A stretch of DNA of 64,000 nt. It comes from Rhodospirillaceae bacterium SYSU D60007 (GTDB lineage Bacteria; Pseudomonadota; Alphaproteobacteria; Reyranellales; Reyranellaceae). The notes below the pieces were generated by a model. That model was not told where the DNA came from and searched no databases. It was given only the letters and a program-made list of their open reading frames with translations. Shown piece after piece: positions 43,222 through 50,660 of the stretch (position 1 is the stretch's first letter; each line of letters starts with the position of its first letter). The stretch covers positions 62,001-126,000 of the forward strand of contig QOCQ01000017.1 of the NCBI GenBank assembly GCA_003574685.1, given 5' to 3'. The position numbers were made by a program, and so were the translations under genes.

Positions 43222-44816
43222 TGGTCCAGTCGATCGACCGTTCGCAGGGCCGCCACGGCGGGGTCGTGCCTTCTCCGGCGGTGTCGGAGACTTCCACCGG
43301 CAATCGCGGGCTGCAGCTCGAAGAGCGGCTGATCTTCGAGTACGCGCACGCCGATCGCAGCGGCGTCGATCTGCCTCCGCCGCCCAGGGTCAAGGATCGG
43401 CTTGGCGGCTTGCGCCGGCGTGGGGCGATCGGCCTGCCGGGCCTGGCGGAACCGCAGGTGGTGCAGCACTACACGCGGCTGAGCCAGAAGAATTACGCGA
43501 TCGACAGCGGACTCTATCCACTGGGCTCGTGCACCATGAAGCATAACCCGCGCCTGAACGAACGCATGGCGCGCCTGCCCGGCTTTGCTGACGTGCATCC
43601 GCTGCAGCCGCAATCGACCGTGCAGGGTGCGATCGAGCTGATTGCCACGCTGGCAGACTGGCTGACGACCCTGACGGGCATGCCGGCGGTAGCGATGTCG
43701 CCTGCGGCCGGTGCGCATGGCGAGATGTGCGGCATGATGGCGATCGCCGCGGCGCTGGCTGCGGCCGGCGAGGGCCATCGCAAGATCGTACTGGTGCCGG
43801 AGTCGGCGCACGGCACCAATCCGGCAACGGCAGCGGCGCTGGGCTTCACCGTCAAGCCGATTCCCGCCACGACGGACGGGCATGTCGATGTCGCAGCGTT
43901 CAAGGCGGCGCTGGGGCCGGATGTTGCCGCGATCATGCTGACCAACCCCAACACCTGCGGGCTGTTCGAGCGCGATATCCGCGAGGTGGCTGATGCGGTT
44001 CGCGCCGCCGGCGCCTATTTCTACTGCGACGGCGCCAACTACAACGCCATCGTCGGGCGAGTGCGGCCGGGCGATCTGGGCGTCGATTGCATGCACATCA
44101 ACCTGCACAAGACGTTCTCGACGCCGCATGGCGGTGGCGGGCCCGGCTCGGGACCGGTGGTGCTGTCGGAACGCCTGGCACCCTTCGCGCCGCGGCCCTG
44201 GGTCGTGCGCGACGGCGACGCCTGGCGGCTGGCCGAGGAAGACGGCGCGGTGGCGGATACGTCGCTGGGGCGGCTCAAGGCCTTCCACGGCCAGATGGGC
44301 ATGTTCGTGCGGGCGCTGGCCTACATGCTGAGCCACGGCGCCGACGGGTTGCGGCAGGTGGCCGAGGACGCGGTGCTGAACGCCAACTATGTGATGGCGC
44401 GCCTGAAGGCTGAGCTGACCCCGGCCTTCGAGGGTCCGTGCATGCACGAATGCCTGTTCGACGATGGATTCCTCAAGGATACCGGGGTCACCACGCTGGA
44501 CTTCGCCAAGGCAATGATCGACGAGGGCTATCACCCCATGACCATGTACTTTCCGCTGGTAGTGCATGGCGCCATGCTGATCGAGCCCACGGAAACGCAG
44601 GGCAAGCACGCGCTCGACGAGTTCTGTGACGCCATGCTGCATCTGGCGCGCAAGGCGAAGTCAGGTGCCACGGCCGACGAATTCAGGGCGGCGCCGCGTT
44701 TTGCACCGCGCCGCCGCCTTGACGAGACGCAGGCCGCACGCAAGCCCGTGCTGCGCTGGCGCCCCACCAATCGCGGTCCGGGCGACGACGGCCCGCTGCG
44801 CCAGGCCGCGGAGTAG
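43221..44816 (+). CDS. gcvPB: Glycine decarboxylase P protein, subunit 2
   Basis: A 531-residue PLP-bearing half of glycine decarboxylase, which releases CO2 from glycine and passes the aminomethyl group to GcvH. The PLP lysine is K297 in MHINLHKTFSTPHGGGGPGS. Other blocks: YPLGSCTMKHNPRLNE, SPAAGAHGEMCGM and VPESAHGTNPATAA. AAGGAGG 7 nt before the ATG is a strong ribosome site inside the end of gcvPA. The last gene of the operon; its end is 4 nt from that of the convergent thioredoxin-fold gene. The L protein (dihydrolipoamide dehydrogenase) is not here. Confidence 0.96.
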   Translation: MVQSIDRSQGRHGGVVPSPAVSETSTGNRGLQLEERLIFEYAHADRSGVDLPPPPRVKDRLGGLRRRGAIGLPGLAEPQVVQHYTRLSQKNYAIDSGLYPLGSCTMKHNPRLNERMARLPGFADVHPLQPQSTVQGAIELIATLADWLTTLTGMPAVAMSPAAGAHGEMCGMMAIAAALAAAGEGHRKIVLVPESAHGTNPATAAALGFTVKPIPATTDGHVDVAAFKAALGPDVAAIMLTNPNTCGLFERDIREVADAVRAAGAYFYCDGANYNAIVGRVRPGDLGVDCMHINLHKTFSTPHGGGGPGSGPVVLSERLAPFAPRPWVVRDGDAWRLAEEDGAVADTSLGRLKAFHGQMGMFVRALAYMLSHGADGLRQVAEDAVLNANYVMARLKAELTPAFEGPCMHECLFDDGFLKDTGVTTLDFAKAMIDEGYHPMTMYFPLVVHGAMLIEPTETQGKHALDEFCDAMLHLARKAKSGATADEFRAAPRFAPRRRLDETQAARKPVLRWRPTNRGPGDDGPLRQAAE

Positions 44817-44820
44817 CGCA

Positions 44821-45288
44821 CTACGTCTCGCGGATCAGGGCCATGATTTCGGCGCCCAGGGCAAGGTCGGGGACGTGGCCGAAAGACTGGCGCCGCAGGC
44901 GGCCCGCCCGGTCGATCAGCAGCAGCGTGGGCGTGCCGCGCATGCCGTAGGCGCGCATGGTCAGCGGCAGCGGGTCGCCGTCCTCGTGTGCATCGATGCC
45001 GACCGGAAACTTCAGGCGGTTCTCATGGACAAACGCCTTCAGTGAGACCTCGCGCATGGCGTCGTGGTGCTCGAATACCGTGTGCAAGCCGATGGTGGCC
45101 ACGATATTGCCGTCGAAGGTTTCATGCACGCGCCGGGCCTGCGGAATCGATTCGTGAACGCAGCCCGGGCACAGCATCTGGAAGGCAAACGCCACCACCA
45201 CCTTGCCGCGCAACGCCGCCAGCGACAGCGGCACCTCGCTATTGAGCCAGGCGCTGGTACGCCATTCCGACGCCGGCTTGCCGATCAT
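44821..45288 (-). CDS. Thioredoxin-fold protein (TlpA/redoxin type) with CPGC site
   Basis: A 155-residue redoxin. The active site CPGC (residues 40-43, in FQMLCPGCVHESIPQA) and a cis-Pro loop in MRGTPTLLLIDRAGRL mark a thiol oxidoreductase. No signal peptide is visible with this start, so it may be cytoplasmic. The ATG shares a base with the stop of the upstream gene (TGATG), so the two are coupled. Role and partner unknown; the upstream gene product is exported. Confidence 0.75.
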   Translation of the reverse strand: MIGKPASEWRTSAWLNSEVPLSLAALRGKVVVAFAFQMLCPGCVHESIPQARRVHETFDGNIVATIGLHTVFEHHDAMREVSLKAFVHENRLKFPVGIDAHEDGDPLPLTMRAYGMRGTPTLLLIDRAGRLRRQSFGHVPDLALGAEIMALIRET

Positions 45289-46013
45289 CAGCGCGTCACC
45301 CGGCCGGGCATGCCGAGATTCCCCGATATGACCTTGAAGACGTTCTCGACGCACAGCAGCGGGTCATGCAGGTTGGCGTTGACCCGCAGGCCGGCGGTGA
45401 CGCCGTCATATTTGATCTCGCGCGGGGCGCCGATGTCCTTCAACGGCACACGCACCTCGACCTTCTCGGTCGCGAAGGCAGGCGGATAGTCGGGGCTGTC
45501 AATCAGCAGCGGCAGGCCGGGCCATGTCTTCGGCAGCCGGGGCTGGGCGCCCTTGGGAATATCCCTGACTTTCAGGCCGGCGGTGCCGCAGGCGGCATCC
45601 TTGACCAGCACAACCCAATGGCTGTGCCACTTGCTGCCGTCGTTCTTGAGGTTGCCATCGCCGTTCTCGTCATAGAGCGGTGTATCGTCGAAATCCGGAT
45701 GAACCGTGACAGCCAGCGCCACGATACCCTGTCCGGAATCGAAGCCAATGGCGGCGCTGTCCAGCGAGGTCGGCCAGACGTAGCTGTAGACCGGCGCGCC
45801 GGCGAGCTTGCCGTTGCGGTCGGGGATCAGCGCACCCGGCATGCCGGCCGTGGTGTGGGCGAAGATCAGGCTGTCCCCCTCGACGCGAAGCTCGGTGCGG
45901 ACCAGGTCGAAGGTCGGGGCGACCTTCGGGCTTGGTGCGGCCGTGATCGGTTCGTGTGCGAGAGCCGGCGCGGCAAAGGCGGCGGCGGCCAGCAAGGCGG
46001 CGAGCTTTGTCAT
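45288..46013 (-). CDS. Exported hypothetical protein
   Basis: A 241-residue protein with a clear Sec signal (MTKLAALLAAAAFAAPALA, cleaved before HEP). The mature part is beta-rich with two cysteines (DAACGTAGL and LLCVENV) that could make a disulfide. The DENGDGNLKNDG stretch is an EF-hand-like calcium loop (DxNGDGN), possibly metal binding. GGGGA 6 nt before the ATG supports the start. Coupled to the thioredoxin-fold gene and divergent from the MarR gene. No family recognised. Confidence 0.7.
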   Translation of the reverse strand: MTKLAALLAAAAFAAPALAHEPITAAPSPKVAPTFDLVRTELRVEGDSLIFAHTTAGMPGALIPDRNGKLAGAPVYSYVWPTSLDSAAIGFDSGQGIVALAVTVHPDFDDTPLYDENGDGNLKNDGSKWHSHWVVLVKDAACGTAGLKVRDIPKGAQPRLPKTWPGLPLLIDSPDYPPAFATEKVEVRVPLKDIGAPREIKYDGVTAGLRVNANLHDPLLCVENVFKVISGNLGMPGRVTR

Positions 46014-46028
46014 GGCGTTTCCCCAAGT

Positions 46029-46045
46029 GGTATTGCAGCGATACC
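46029..46045. promoter_or_regulatory. Candidate operator GGTAT-N7-ATACC
   Basis: A 17-bp dyad GGTATTGCAGCGATACC in the 88-bp space between divergent genes. A related string ATTGGCGATAC recurs at 46081-46091 with its own small dyad CGAT-ACTA-ATCG on the -10 of the regulator gene. Both are placed for control by the divergent MarR protein. Confidence 0.45.
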
Positions 46046-46065
46046 ATCTGTCGGCCTGTCGTGGA

Positions 46066-46095
46066 TTGTCAAGATAGTTTATTGGCGATACTAAT
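46066..46095 (+). promoter_or_regulatory. Sigma70-type promoter of the MarR gene
   Basis: TTGTCA (46066-46071), a 17-bp spacer, then TACTAAT (46089-46095). Transcription would begin at about 46101-46103, at the GTG start codon itself. The minus-strand TTGACA (46072-46067) overlaps this -35 and may serve the exported-protein gene. Confidence 0.55.
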
Positions 46096-46101
46096 CGTGC
46101 C

Positions 46102-46662
46102 GTGGTCCAGGACGGCACCTTTCACCTCATCGAGCGTCTCGGCAGCCTGCTGCGCAGCGAGCAGCGAAGGCTGGGAGCGCCGCATGACCTCGAACCGGTG
46201 CATCTTCAGGCACTGGCCTATCTCTCGCGTGCCAACCGCTACAGCGACACGCCGATTGCCGTCGCCGAGTTCCTTGGCCTGACCAAGGGCAACGTCTCGC
46301 AACGCCTGATGGCGCTGGAGCGGGCCGGGCTCCTCACGCGCCGGCCTGACGGTACCGACGGCCGCGTCGTCCATCTCGCGCCGACGGCGCGGGCGCGGAC
46401 CTTGCTGCGTGCGCTGACACCGCCGCCGGGCTGGCGGGCGGCGCTGCAAACGGCCGGCATCGACGAGGCTGCCATGGTCAGTGCGCTCACGGCGCTGCTG
46501 GCCGGCCTGCAACGGGCCAATGCGCAGCGCACCTTCGGCCAGTGCCAGACCTGTCGTTTTCTGCGGCGCGAGAAGGGCGGCTTTGTCTGCGGCCTGACGC
46601 TGGAGCCGCTGACGCCGGCAGACACCCAACTGCTGTGCCGCGAGCATGAATCCGCAGCCTGA
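46102..46662 (+). CDS. MarR-family regulator with C-terminal cysteine cluster, probably leaderless
   Basis: A 186-residue winged-helix regulator (YSDTPIAVAEFLGLTKGNVS is the recognition region). Its tail has four cysteines, C148-x2-C151, C163 and C179, in CQTCRFLRREKGGFVCGLTL and LLCREHE, a pattern that could bind zinc or an iron-sulfur cluster. The start is GTG with no ribosome site; the mapped promoter predicts that RNA begins at or next to this codon. Divergent from a thioredoxin-fold gene pair, which suggests redox or metal control of those genes. Confidence 0.75.
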   Translation: MVQDGTFHLIERLGSLLRSEQRRLGAPHDLEPVHLQALAYLSRANRYSDTPIAVAEFLGLTKGNVSQRLMALERAGLLTRRPDGTDGRVVHLAPTARARTLLRALTPPPGWRAALQTAGIDEAAMVSALTALLAGLQRANAQRTFGQCQTCRFLRREKGGFVCGLTLEPLTPADTQLLCREHESAA

Positions 46663-46670
46663 ACGGCGAG

Positions 46671-47171
46671 CTACCCCGGCGACGTGTCGCTCGCCTGCCG
46701 GTCGAGACGCTCGATCAGCCACGTCAGCAGCATGCCGAGAAACGTCGAGGCGGCGAACAGGTAAATGCCGATCTCCGGCCTCAGCCTGACCAGCAGGCCG
46801 CCCTGCATCGAGGCCACCAGGATCGCAACGACCATCACATCGAGCATCGACCATTTGCCTGCCCCGGCTGCCAACACCGGCAGCAGGCCGCGCCGGGCCC
46901 GGGGTGCGAGCCACCACCATGCTGCGACGGCCAGCTTGGCGGCTGGAAAGAGCACGGAAAAAACCGCCACCACGATCGCCAGCAACCACGATCCGTCTTG
47001 CCAGAGCGCGGCGATGCCCTCCAGCACCGACAGTGTTTCGTCGATCAGCCGCAGCCGCGTGATGCGCACCGCCGGCAGGAGAAGGCCGCCCGCGAGCGTC
47101 AGCACCGCGATCGCCCACAACGCGGTGAGCGCGACAGTGTAGCGCGGGAAGCGCGCCGCCAGCGAGGTCAT
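46671..47171 (-). CDS. Paraquat-inducible protein A (PqiA) family membrane protein
   Basis: A 166-residue inner-membrane protein with four predicted helices. It matches one PqiA module: ALTALWAIAVLTLAGGLLLP, the SVLEGIAALWQDGSWLLAIV segment, VLFPAAKLAVAAWWWL and KWSMLDVMVVAILVASMQ. E. coli PqiA has two such modules and works with MCE lipid-transport proteins; this single-module form has no MCE gene beside it. An intrinsic terminator lies just upstream, so it is not part of the ATP synthase transcript. Confidence 0.78.
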   Translation of the reverse strand: MTSLAARFPRYTVALTALWAIAVLTLAGGLLLPAVRITRLRLIDETLSVLEGIAALWQDGSWLLAIVVAVFSVLFPAAKLAVAAWWWLAPRARRGLLPVLAAGAGKWSMLDVMVVAILVASMQGGLLVRLRPEIGIYLFAASTFLGMLLTWLIERLDRQASDTSPG

Positions 47172-47186
47172 CGGCCGATCATATGC

Positions 47187-47218
47187 AAACAAAAAGCCCC
47201 GTGCCGCGGGCACGGGGC
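47187..47218 (-). terminator. Rho-independent terminator of the F0 ATP synthase operon
   Basis: A perfect 10-bp stem GCCCCGTGCC / GGCACGGGGC with a 3-nt loop, followed on the minus strand by TTTTTGTTTG. It stands 25 nt past the atpF stop. Confidence 0.88.
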
Positions 47219-47242
47219 CGGATGCTTCGCCAGCACGGTCCC

Positions 47243-47782
47243 TCAGTGCAGGCGCCTGGGCAGTTCGGCGATGGCCTGGTCAACCAGTTCGCCGCCCTGA
47301 CCGGCAGCGAGCCGCTCCCGCAGCAGGGTCTGCGTGGCGCCGATCGCGGCTTCGACCGCCGCATTGCGTACATCCGCAGCCGCCTGCGCCTCGGCATGGG
47401 CAATGCGGTCCAGGGCCTGGCGTTCGCGCAGCTTGATGGCCGTCTCAAGCTCGGCATGGGCCTTGACCTTCATGCGCTCCGCCTCGGCCCTGGCCTGGGC
47501 GATAATGCCTTCAGCCTCCTTGTAGGCCTCGGACTGCCGCCGCTGATAGTCGGCCAGCATGTCCTGCGCCTCGCGCCGCAGCTTCTCGGCCTCGTCGATC
47601 TGCCGGCGAATCGTCTCGGCGCGCTGGTCGAGCATGTCCGTGAACACCTTGCGTGCCTTCCAGATCATCAAGGCGACGAAGATGACGAACGCGATGGCGA
47701 CCCAGAATTCCGGCTCGACGTAGAACGGTCCGTGGTGCGCCGCATCGCTGGCGGGATCGGCCGCCCAGGCTGTGCCGAACAT
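47243..47782 (-). CDS. atpF: ATP synthase F0 subunit b
   Basis: A 179-residue stator subunit: one N-terminal membrane helix (FWVAIAFVIFVALMIW), then a long charged helix (about 50-150) that forms the peripheral stalk with b' and holds F1 through delta. Its ATG shares a base with the b' stop (TGATG). Last gene of the operon, before the terminator. Confidence 0.92.
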   Translation of the reverse strand: MFGTAWAADPASDAAHHGPFYVEPEFWVAIAFVIFVALMIWKARKVFTDMLDQRAETIRRQIDEAEKLRREAQDMLADYQRRQSEAYKEAEGIIAQARAEAERMKVKAHAELETAIKLRERQALDRIAHAEAQAAADVRNAAVEAAIGATQTLLRERLAAGQGGELVDQAIAELPRRLH

Positions 47783-48273
47783 CAGCTCCCTCCCTTGAGG
47801 GCGGCGTCAACGGCGACCTTGACCCTGCCGGCATCGGCAGGGCTGCCGGTGAGCCTGGCGAAGGCCGACTGCGCCACCTCGGCGGCCATCACCCGCACAT
47901 TGGCCATGGCCTCGCTGCGTGCAGCGGCGATGCGCTTCTCGGCCTCGGCCAGCTCGCGGGCGATCCGGTCGCTGACCTCCTGCTGGCGCTGTGCCGATTC
48001 GGCGTTGGCCGCGTCGGAGGTCTGCCGCGCCAGCGCTTGCGCCTCACCGCGTGCGTCGGCCAGAGCCTTTTCGTAGGCGGCGATCACTGATTTGGTTTCT
48101 TCCTTCAGCCGCTGCGCCGTCTCCAGGTCGCCCTGGATCTTGTCCTCGCGCTGCTTCAGCACGCCACCGATACGCGGAATAGCCAGCCGCGACATCAGCA
48201 GGTAGAGAACGATGAACGAAACCGCCAGCCAGAAGAGCTGCGTGCCGAAAAAGGTCGGATCAAGTTGCGGCAT
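47782..48273 (-). CDS. atpF': ATP synthase F0 subunit b'
   Basis: A 163-residue second stator subunit, the b' form of phototrophs and alphaproteobacteria. It opens MPQLDPTFFGTQLFWLAVSF, one membrane helix, and continues as a charged coiled coil. The start at MPQLDP is the usual one. Together with b it makes the heterodimeric stalk. Confidence 0.92.
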   Translation of the reverse strand: MPQLDPTFFGTQLFWLAVSFIVLYLLMSRLAIPRIGGVLKQREDKIQGDLETAQRLKEETKSVIAAYEKALADARGEAQALARQTSDAANAESAQRQQEVSDRIARELAEAEKRIAAARSEAMANVRVMAAEVAQSAFARLTGSPADAGRVKVAVDAALKGGS

Positions 48274-48328
48274 GGCTGTTCCCGTCAAAGGCCGTCGCAC
48301 GGGCTGGCCGCCCGCGCAGCGTCCGCGC

Positions 48329-48553
48329 TCAGGTGAACAGGATCAGGAACGAGACGAGCAGCGCGAACAGCGCCACAGCTTCCGTCAGCGCGAAGCCCAG
48401 CATGCCCAGGCCGAATACCTGGCCGCGGGCAGCGGGGTTGCGGCCGATGGCGCCGATCAGCGAGGCGAAAATGTTGCCAATGCCGGCGCCGACGCCCGCA
48501 AGGGCGATCACGGCAAGGCCGGCGCCGATCATCTTTGCGCTAGCGAGATCCAT
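48329..48553 (-). CDS. atpE: ATP synthase F0 subunit c
   Basis: A 74-residue proteolipid: two helices joined by the polar loop RNPA (38-41). The ion-binding carboxylate is E58 in ALTEAVALF. The helix-1 GxGxGxG-type packing motif appears as GVGAGIG (20-26). It builds the rotor ring that turns as protons pass subunit a. No sodium-site Gln is visible in helix 1, so protons are the likely ion. Confidence 0.95.
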   Translation of the reverse strand: MDLASAKMIGAGLAVIALAGVGAGIGNIFASLIGAIGRNPAARGQVFGLGMLGFALTEAVALFALLVSFLILFT

Positions 48554-48637
48554 AGTCCTTGTCCTTTCCCGTTATCCTGGTCTCTTGTTCGCGCGACGGC
48601 ACCCGACCGCGGCGCCGTGCGAAGGTTGTGGTTTCTC

Positions 48638-49369
48638 TCAGTGCTCCATGTGGAGCGCGTCGTTGAGGTAGATGCAGGTCAGTACCGCGAATACATAGGT
48701 CTGCAAGAGGGCGACCAGTATCTCGAAACCTGTCAGCACCACGTTCAGCGCCAGCGGCGCCCAGCCACCCAGCACGCCCAGCCCGACCACGAAGCCCGCA
48801 AACACCTTCAGCATGGTGTGGCCCGCCATCATGTTGGCGAACAAGCGGATCGACAGGCTCACCGGCCGGATCAGGTATGACAGGATCTCGATCGGCACCA
48901 GCAGGATCAGCATCACCGCCGGCACGCCCTTGGGCACGAAGAACGAGAGGAAGTGGGCGCCGTGCCTGATGAAGCCGATGATCGTCACACCGATGAAGAC
49001 GACGAACGCCAGACCAAAAGTGACGATGATATGGCTGGTAAAGGTGAAGCTGTAGGGCACCATGCCCAGCAGGTTGCCGGCCAGGATGAACATGAACAGC
49101 GTGAAGACAAAGGGGAAGAATGGCTTGCCGCCGCTGCCGGCCTGGTCGGTCAGCATGTTGTTGACAAACTCGTAGGTCATCTCCGCCATGGATTGCCATC
49201 GGCCCGGCACCAGGGCGCGCTGGCGGGTGCCCAGCATCAGGAACAGCATGACGACCACGACGGCAATGGTCATCCACAGGGCGGAGTTGGTGTAGGAGAT
49301 GTCGATACCGCCGATCGACGGAAGCTCGATCAGCGGCTTGATCTTGAACTGCTCGAGCGGGCCTGCCAC
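48638..49369 (-). CDS. atpB: ATP synthase F0 subunit a
   Basis: A 243-residue membrane subunit that forms the proton half-channels. The essential Arg is in SLSIRLFANMMAGH; other blocks are VFTLFMFILAGNLLGMVPYS and LQTYVFAVLTCIYLNDALH. The GTG start (VAGPLEQFKIKPL) is chosen since GGGGGA lies 4 nt upstream and orthologues open MA-PLEQF; a TTG four codons earlier is also open. Confidence 0.95.
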   Translation of the reverse strand: MAGPLEQFKIKPLIELPSIGGIDISYTNSALWMTIAVVVVMLFLMLGTRQRALVPGRWQSMAEMTYEFVNNMLTDQAGSGGKPFFPFVFTLFMFILAGNLLGMVPYSFTFTSHIIVTFGLAFVVFIGVTIIGFIRHGAHFLSFFVPKGVPAVMLILLVPIEILSYLIRPVSLSIRLFANMMAGHTMLKVFAGFVVGLGVLGGWAPLALNVVLTGFEILVALLQTYVFAVLTCIYLNDALHMEH

Positions 49370-49402
49370 GCCATCCCCCAACCTGATCCGCGCCGATGCC
49401 TG

Positions 49403-49738
49403 TCAGGCCCCGTCGCTGCCGTCGCGCCGCCCCATGAAGGCGGTGGCGCGATAGACGTTCAACATGCCGGCGGCGCTGCCCAGGAAGAAGAACACCACCA
49501 TCAGCCAGGGCTTCGTGCCGAGCCACATGTCGAGCACGTAGCCGACGCCGACGCCGACCGCAATCGCCGCCACCAGCTCGGTGCCGATCCGCATGGCGAG
49601 GCCAAAGCCCGTCATGGGCGGCTTGCCACCCGGCGGACCCGAGCCGCGATTGCCAGACCGTTGCCTGTTGGCTGCCCGCGCCGCGGTAACCCGCGCGTCG
49701 AGATCCTCAAGCGACGTCGGCTTGTGCTCATCGGCCAT
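49403..49738 (-). CDS. atpI: ATP synthase assembly protein AtpI/AtpZ-like
   Basis: A 111-residue protein with a charged N-terminus and two helices (GLAMRIGTELVAAIAVGVGV and WLMVVFFFLGSAAGMLNVY). Family members help c-ring assembly or magnesium supply. First gene of the operon atpI-B-E-F'-F; GGAAG lies 9 nt before the ATG. The F1 genes are elsewhere, as usual in alphaproteobacteria. Confidence 0.88.
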   Translation of the reverse strand: MADEHKPTSLEDLDARVTAARAANRQRSGNRGSGPPGGKPPMTGFGLAMRIGTELVAAIAVGVGVGYVLDMWLGTKPWLMVVFFFLGSAAGMLNVYRATAFMGRRDGSDGA

Positions 49739-49949
49739 GTCGGAAGGCTTCCGAACGACAACGCCATGCTTCGCGACCACCCGCTGCGATCGCCCTCGGG
49801 CCGGCGCAAAGCCGCGCGGAACCTAGGGAAAGGGTCGGGGGGTGTCAAGCGTGATTGCGGCTGGTCTAACGCTTTGAAAACGCCGCAGGAACAGGTAATT
49901 TTCGGGCATCGGTCGGTGATGCTCCGAACCCGGCGAAAGGGGGAGAGCC

Positions 49950-50552
49950 ATGGCAATATCACTGGACGCCGCGGCCCAGGTCTTCCGCGAGGCCATGCGG
50001 GAAACCGTCAAGCGCTACTCCCTCTGGTATCTGGTGCAGGGCGGGCTTCTGGTTCTGGCCGGATTGCTGGCGATCATCTACCCGGTGATTTCGTCCGTGG
50101 CGGCGATCGTCCTGCTTGGCTGGCTGCTGATCGTCAGCGGCATCATCCAGGGTATCAGCCTGCTGGGCGCCAGGCACGTACCGCACTTCTGGTTGCAGCT
50201 CATCTCCGTGATCCTTGCCGTCCTGATCGGCTTTTTGTTCCTGCGCGATCCCGGACAGGGGATGCTGACGATCACTCTTCTGCTGATCGTCTTCTTCATG
50301 ATCGAAGGAATTTCCAAGGTTGTGTTTGCGCTGACGATCCGGCCGTTTCCCAACTGGGGATGGGTACTGGCGAGTGGATGTGTGGGCGTCCTGCTATCGG
50401 CGATGTTGTGGGCAAGCTTGCCGGCAACGGCGTTGTGGCTGATCGGCCTGCTGCTTGGCATCGAGCTGATCAGCGTCGGCATGGCGATGGGCTACCTCGG
50501 CTGGCACGCAAGGCGCGCAGCGCGTGAAGCCCCGCCGCCGACATCCGCCTGA
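49950..50552 (+). CDS. HdeD family membrane protein (DUF308)
   Basis: A 200-residue inner-membrane protein with six predicted helices, such as YLVQGGLLVLAGLLAIIYPV and AAIVLLGWLLIVSGIIQGIS. The pattern of three helix pairs is that of HdeD, tied to acid resistance in E. coli but of unknown mechanism. GGGGGAGAG 2-8 nt before the ATG fixes the start. Divergent from the ATP synthase operon across 211 bp, which hold both promoters. Confidence 0.88.
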   Translation: MAISLDAAAQVFREAMRETVKRYSLWYLVQGGLLVLAGLLAIIYPVISSVAAIVLLGWLLIVSGIIQGISLLGARHVPHFWLQLISVILAVLIGFLFLRDPGQGMLTITLLLIVFFMIEGISKVVFALTIRPFPNWGWVLASGCVGVLLSAMLWASLPATALWLIGLLLGIELISVGMAMGYLGWHARRAAREAPPPTSA

Positions 50553-50570
50553 GTGACCTTCACCTCTGGG

Positions 50571-50593
50571 AGCGCGGGCGTATGCCGCGCTTT
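50571..50593 (+). terminator. Possible weak terminator after the HdeD-type gene
   Basis: AGCGCGG pairs with CCGCGCT around a 7-nt spacer, then only three T. Position 18 nt after the stop fits, strength is low. Confidence 0.35.
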
Positions 50594-50660
50594 CAGGGGA
50601 CATGACCGGCCATCTGCATCATGATGCGACGTAAGACGCGGGGGCGCGGCGGGGAGGTGC

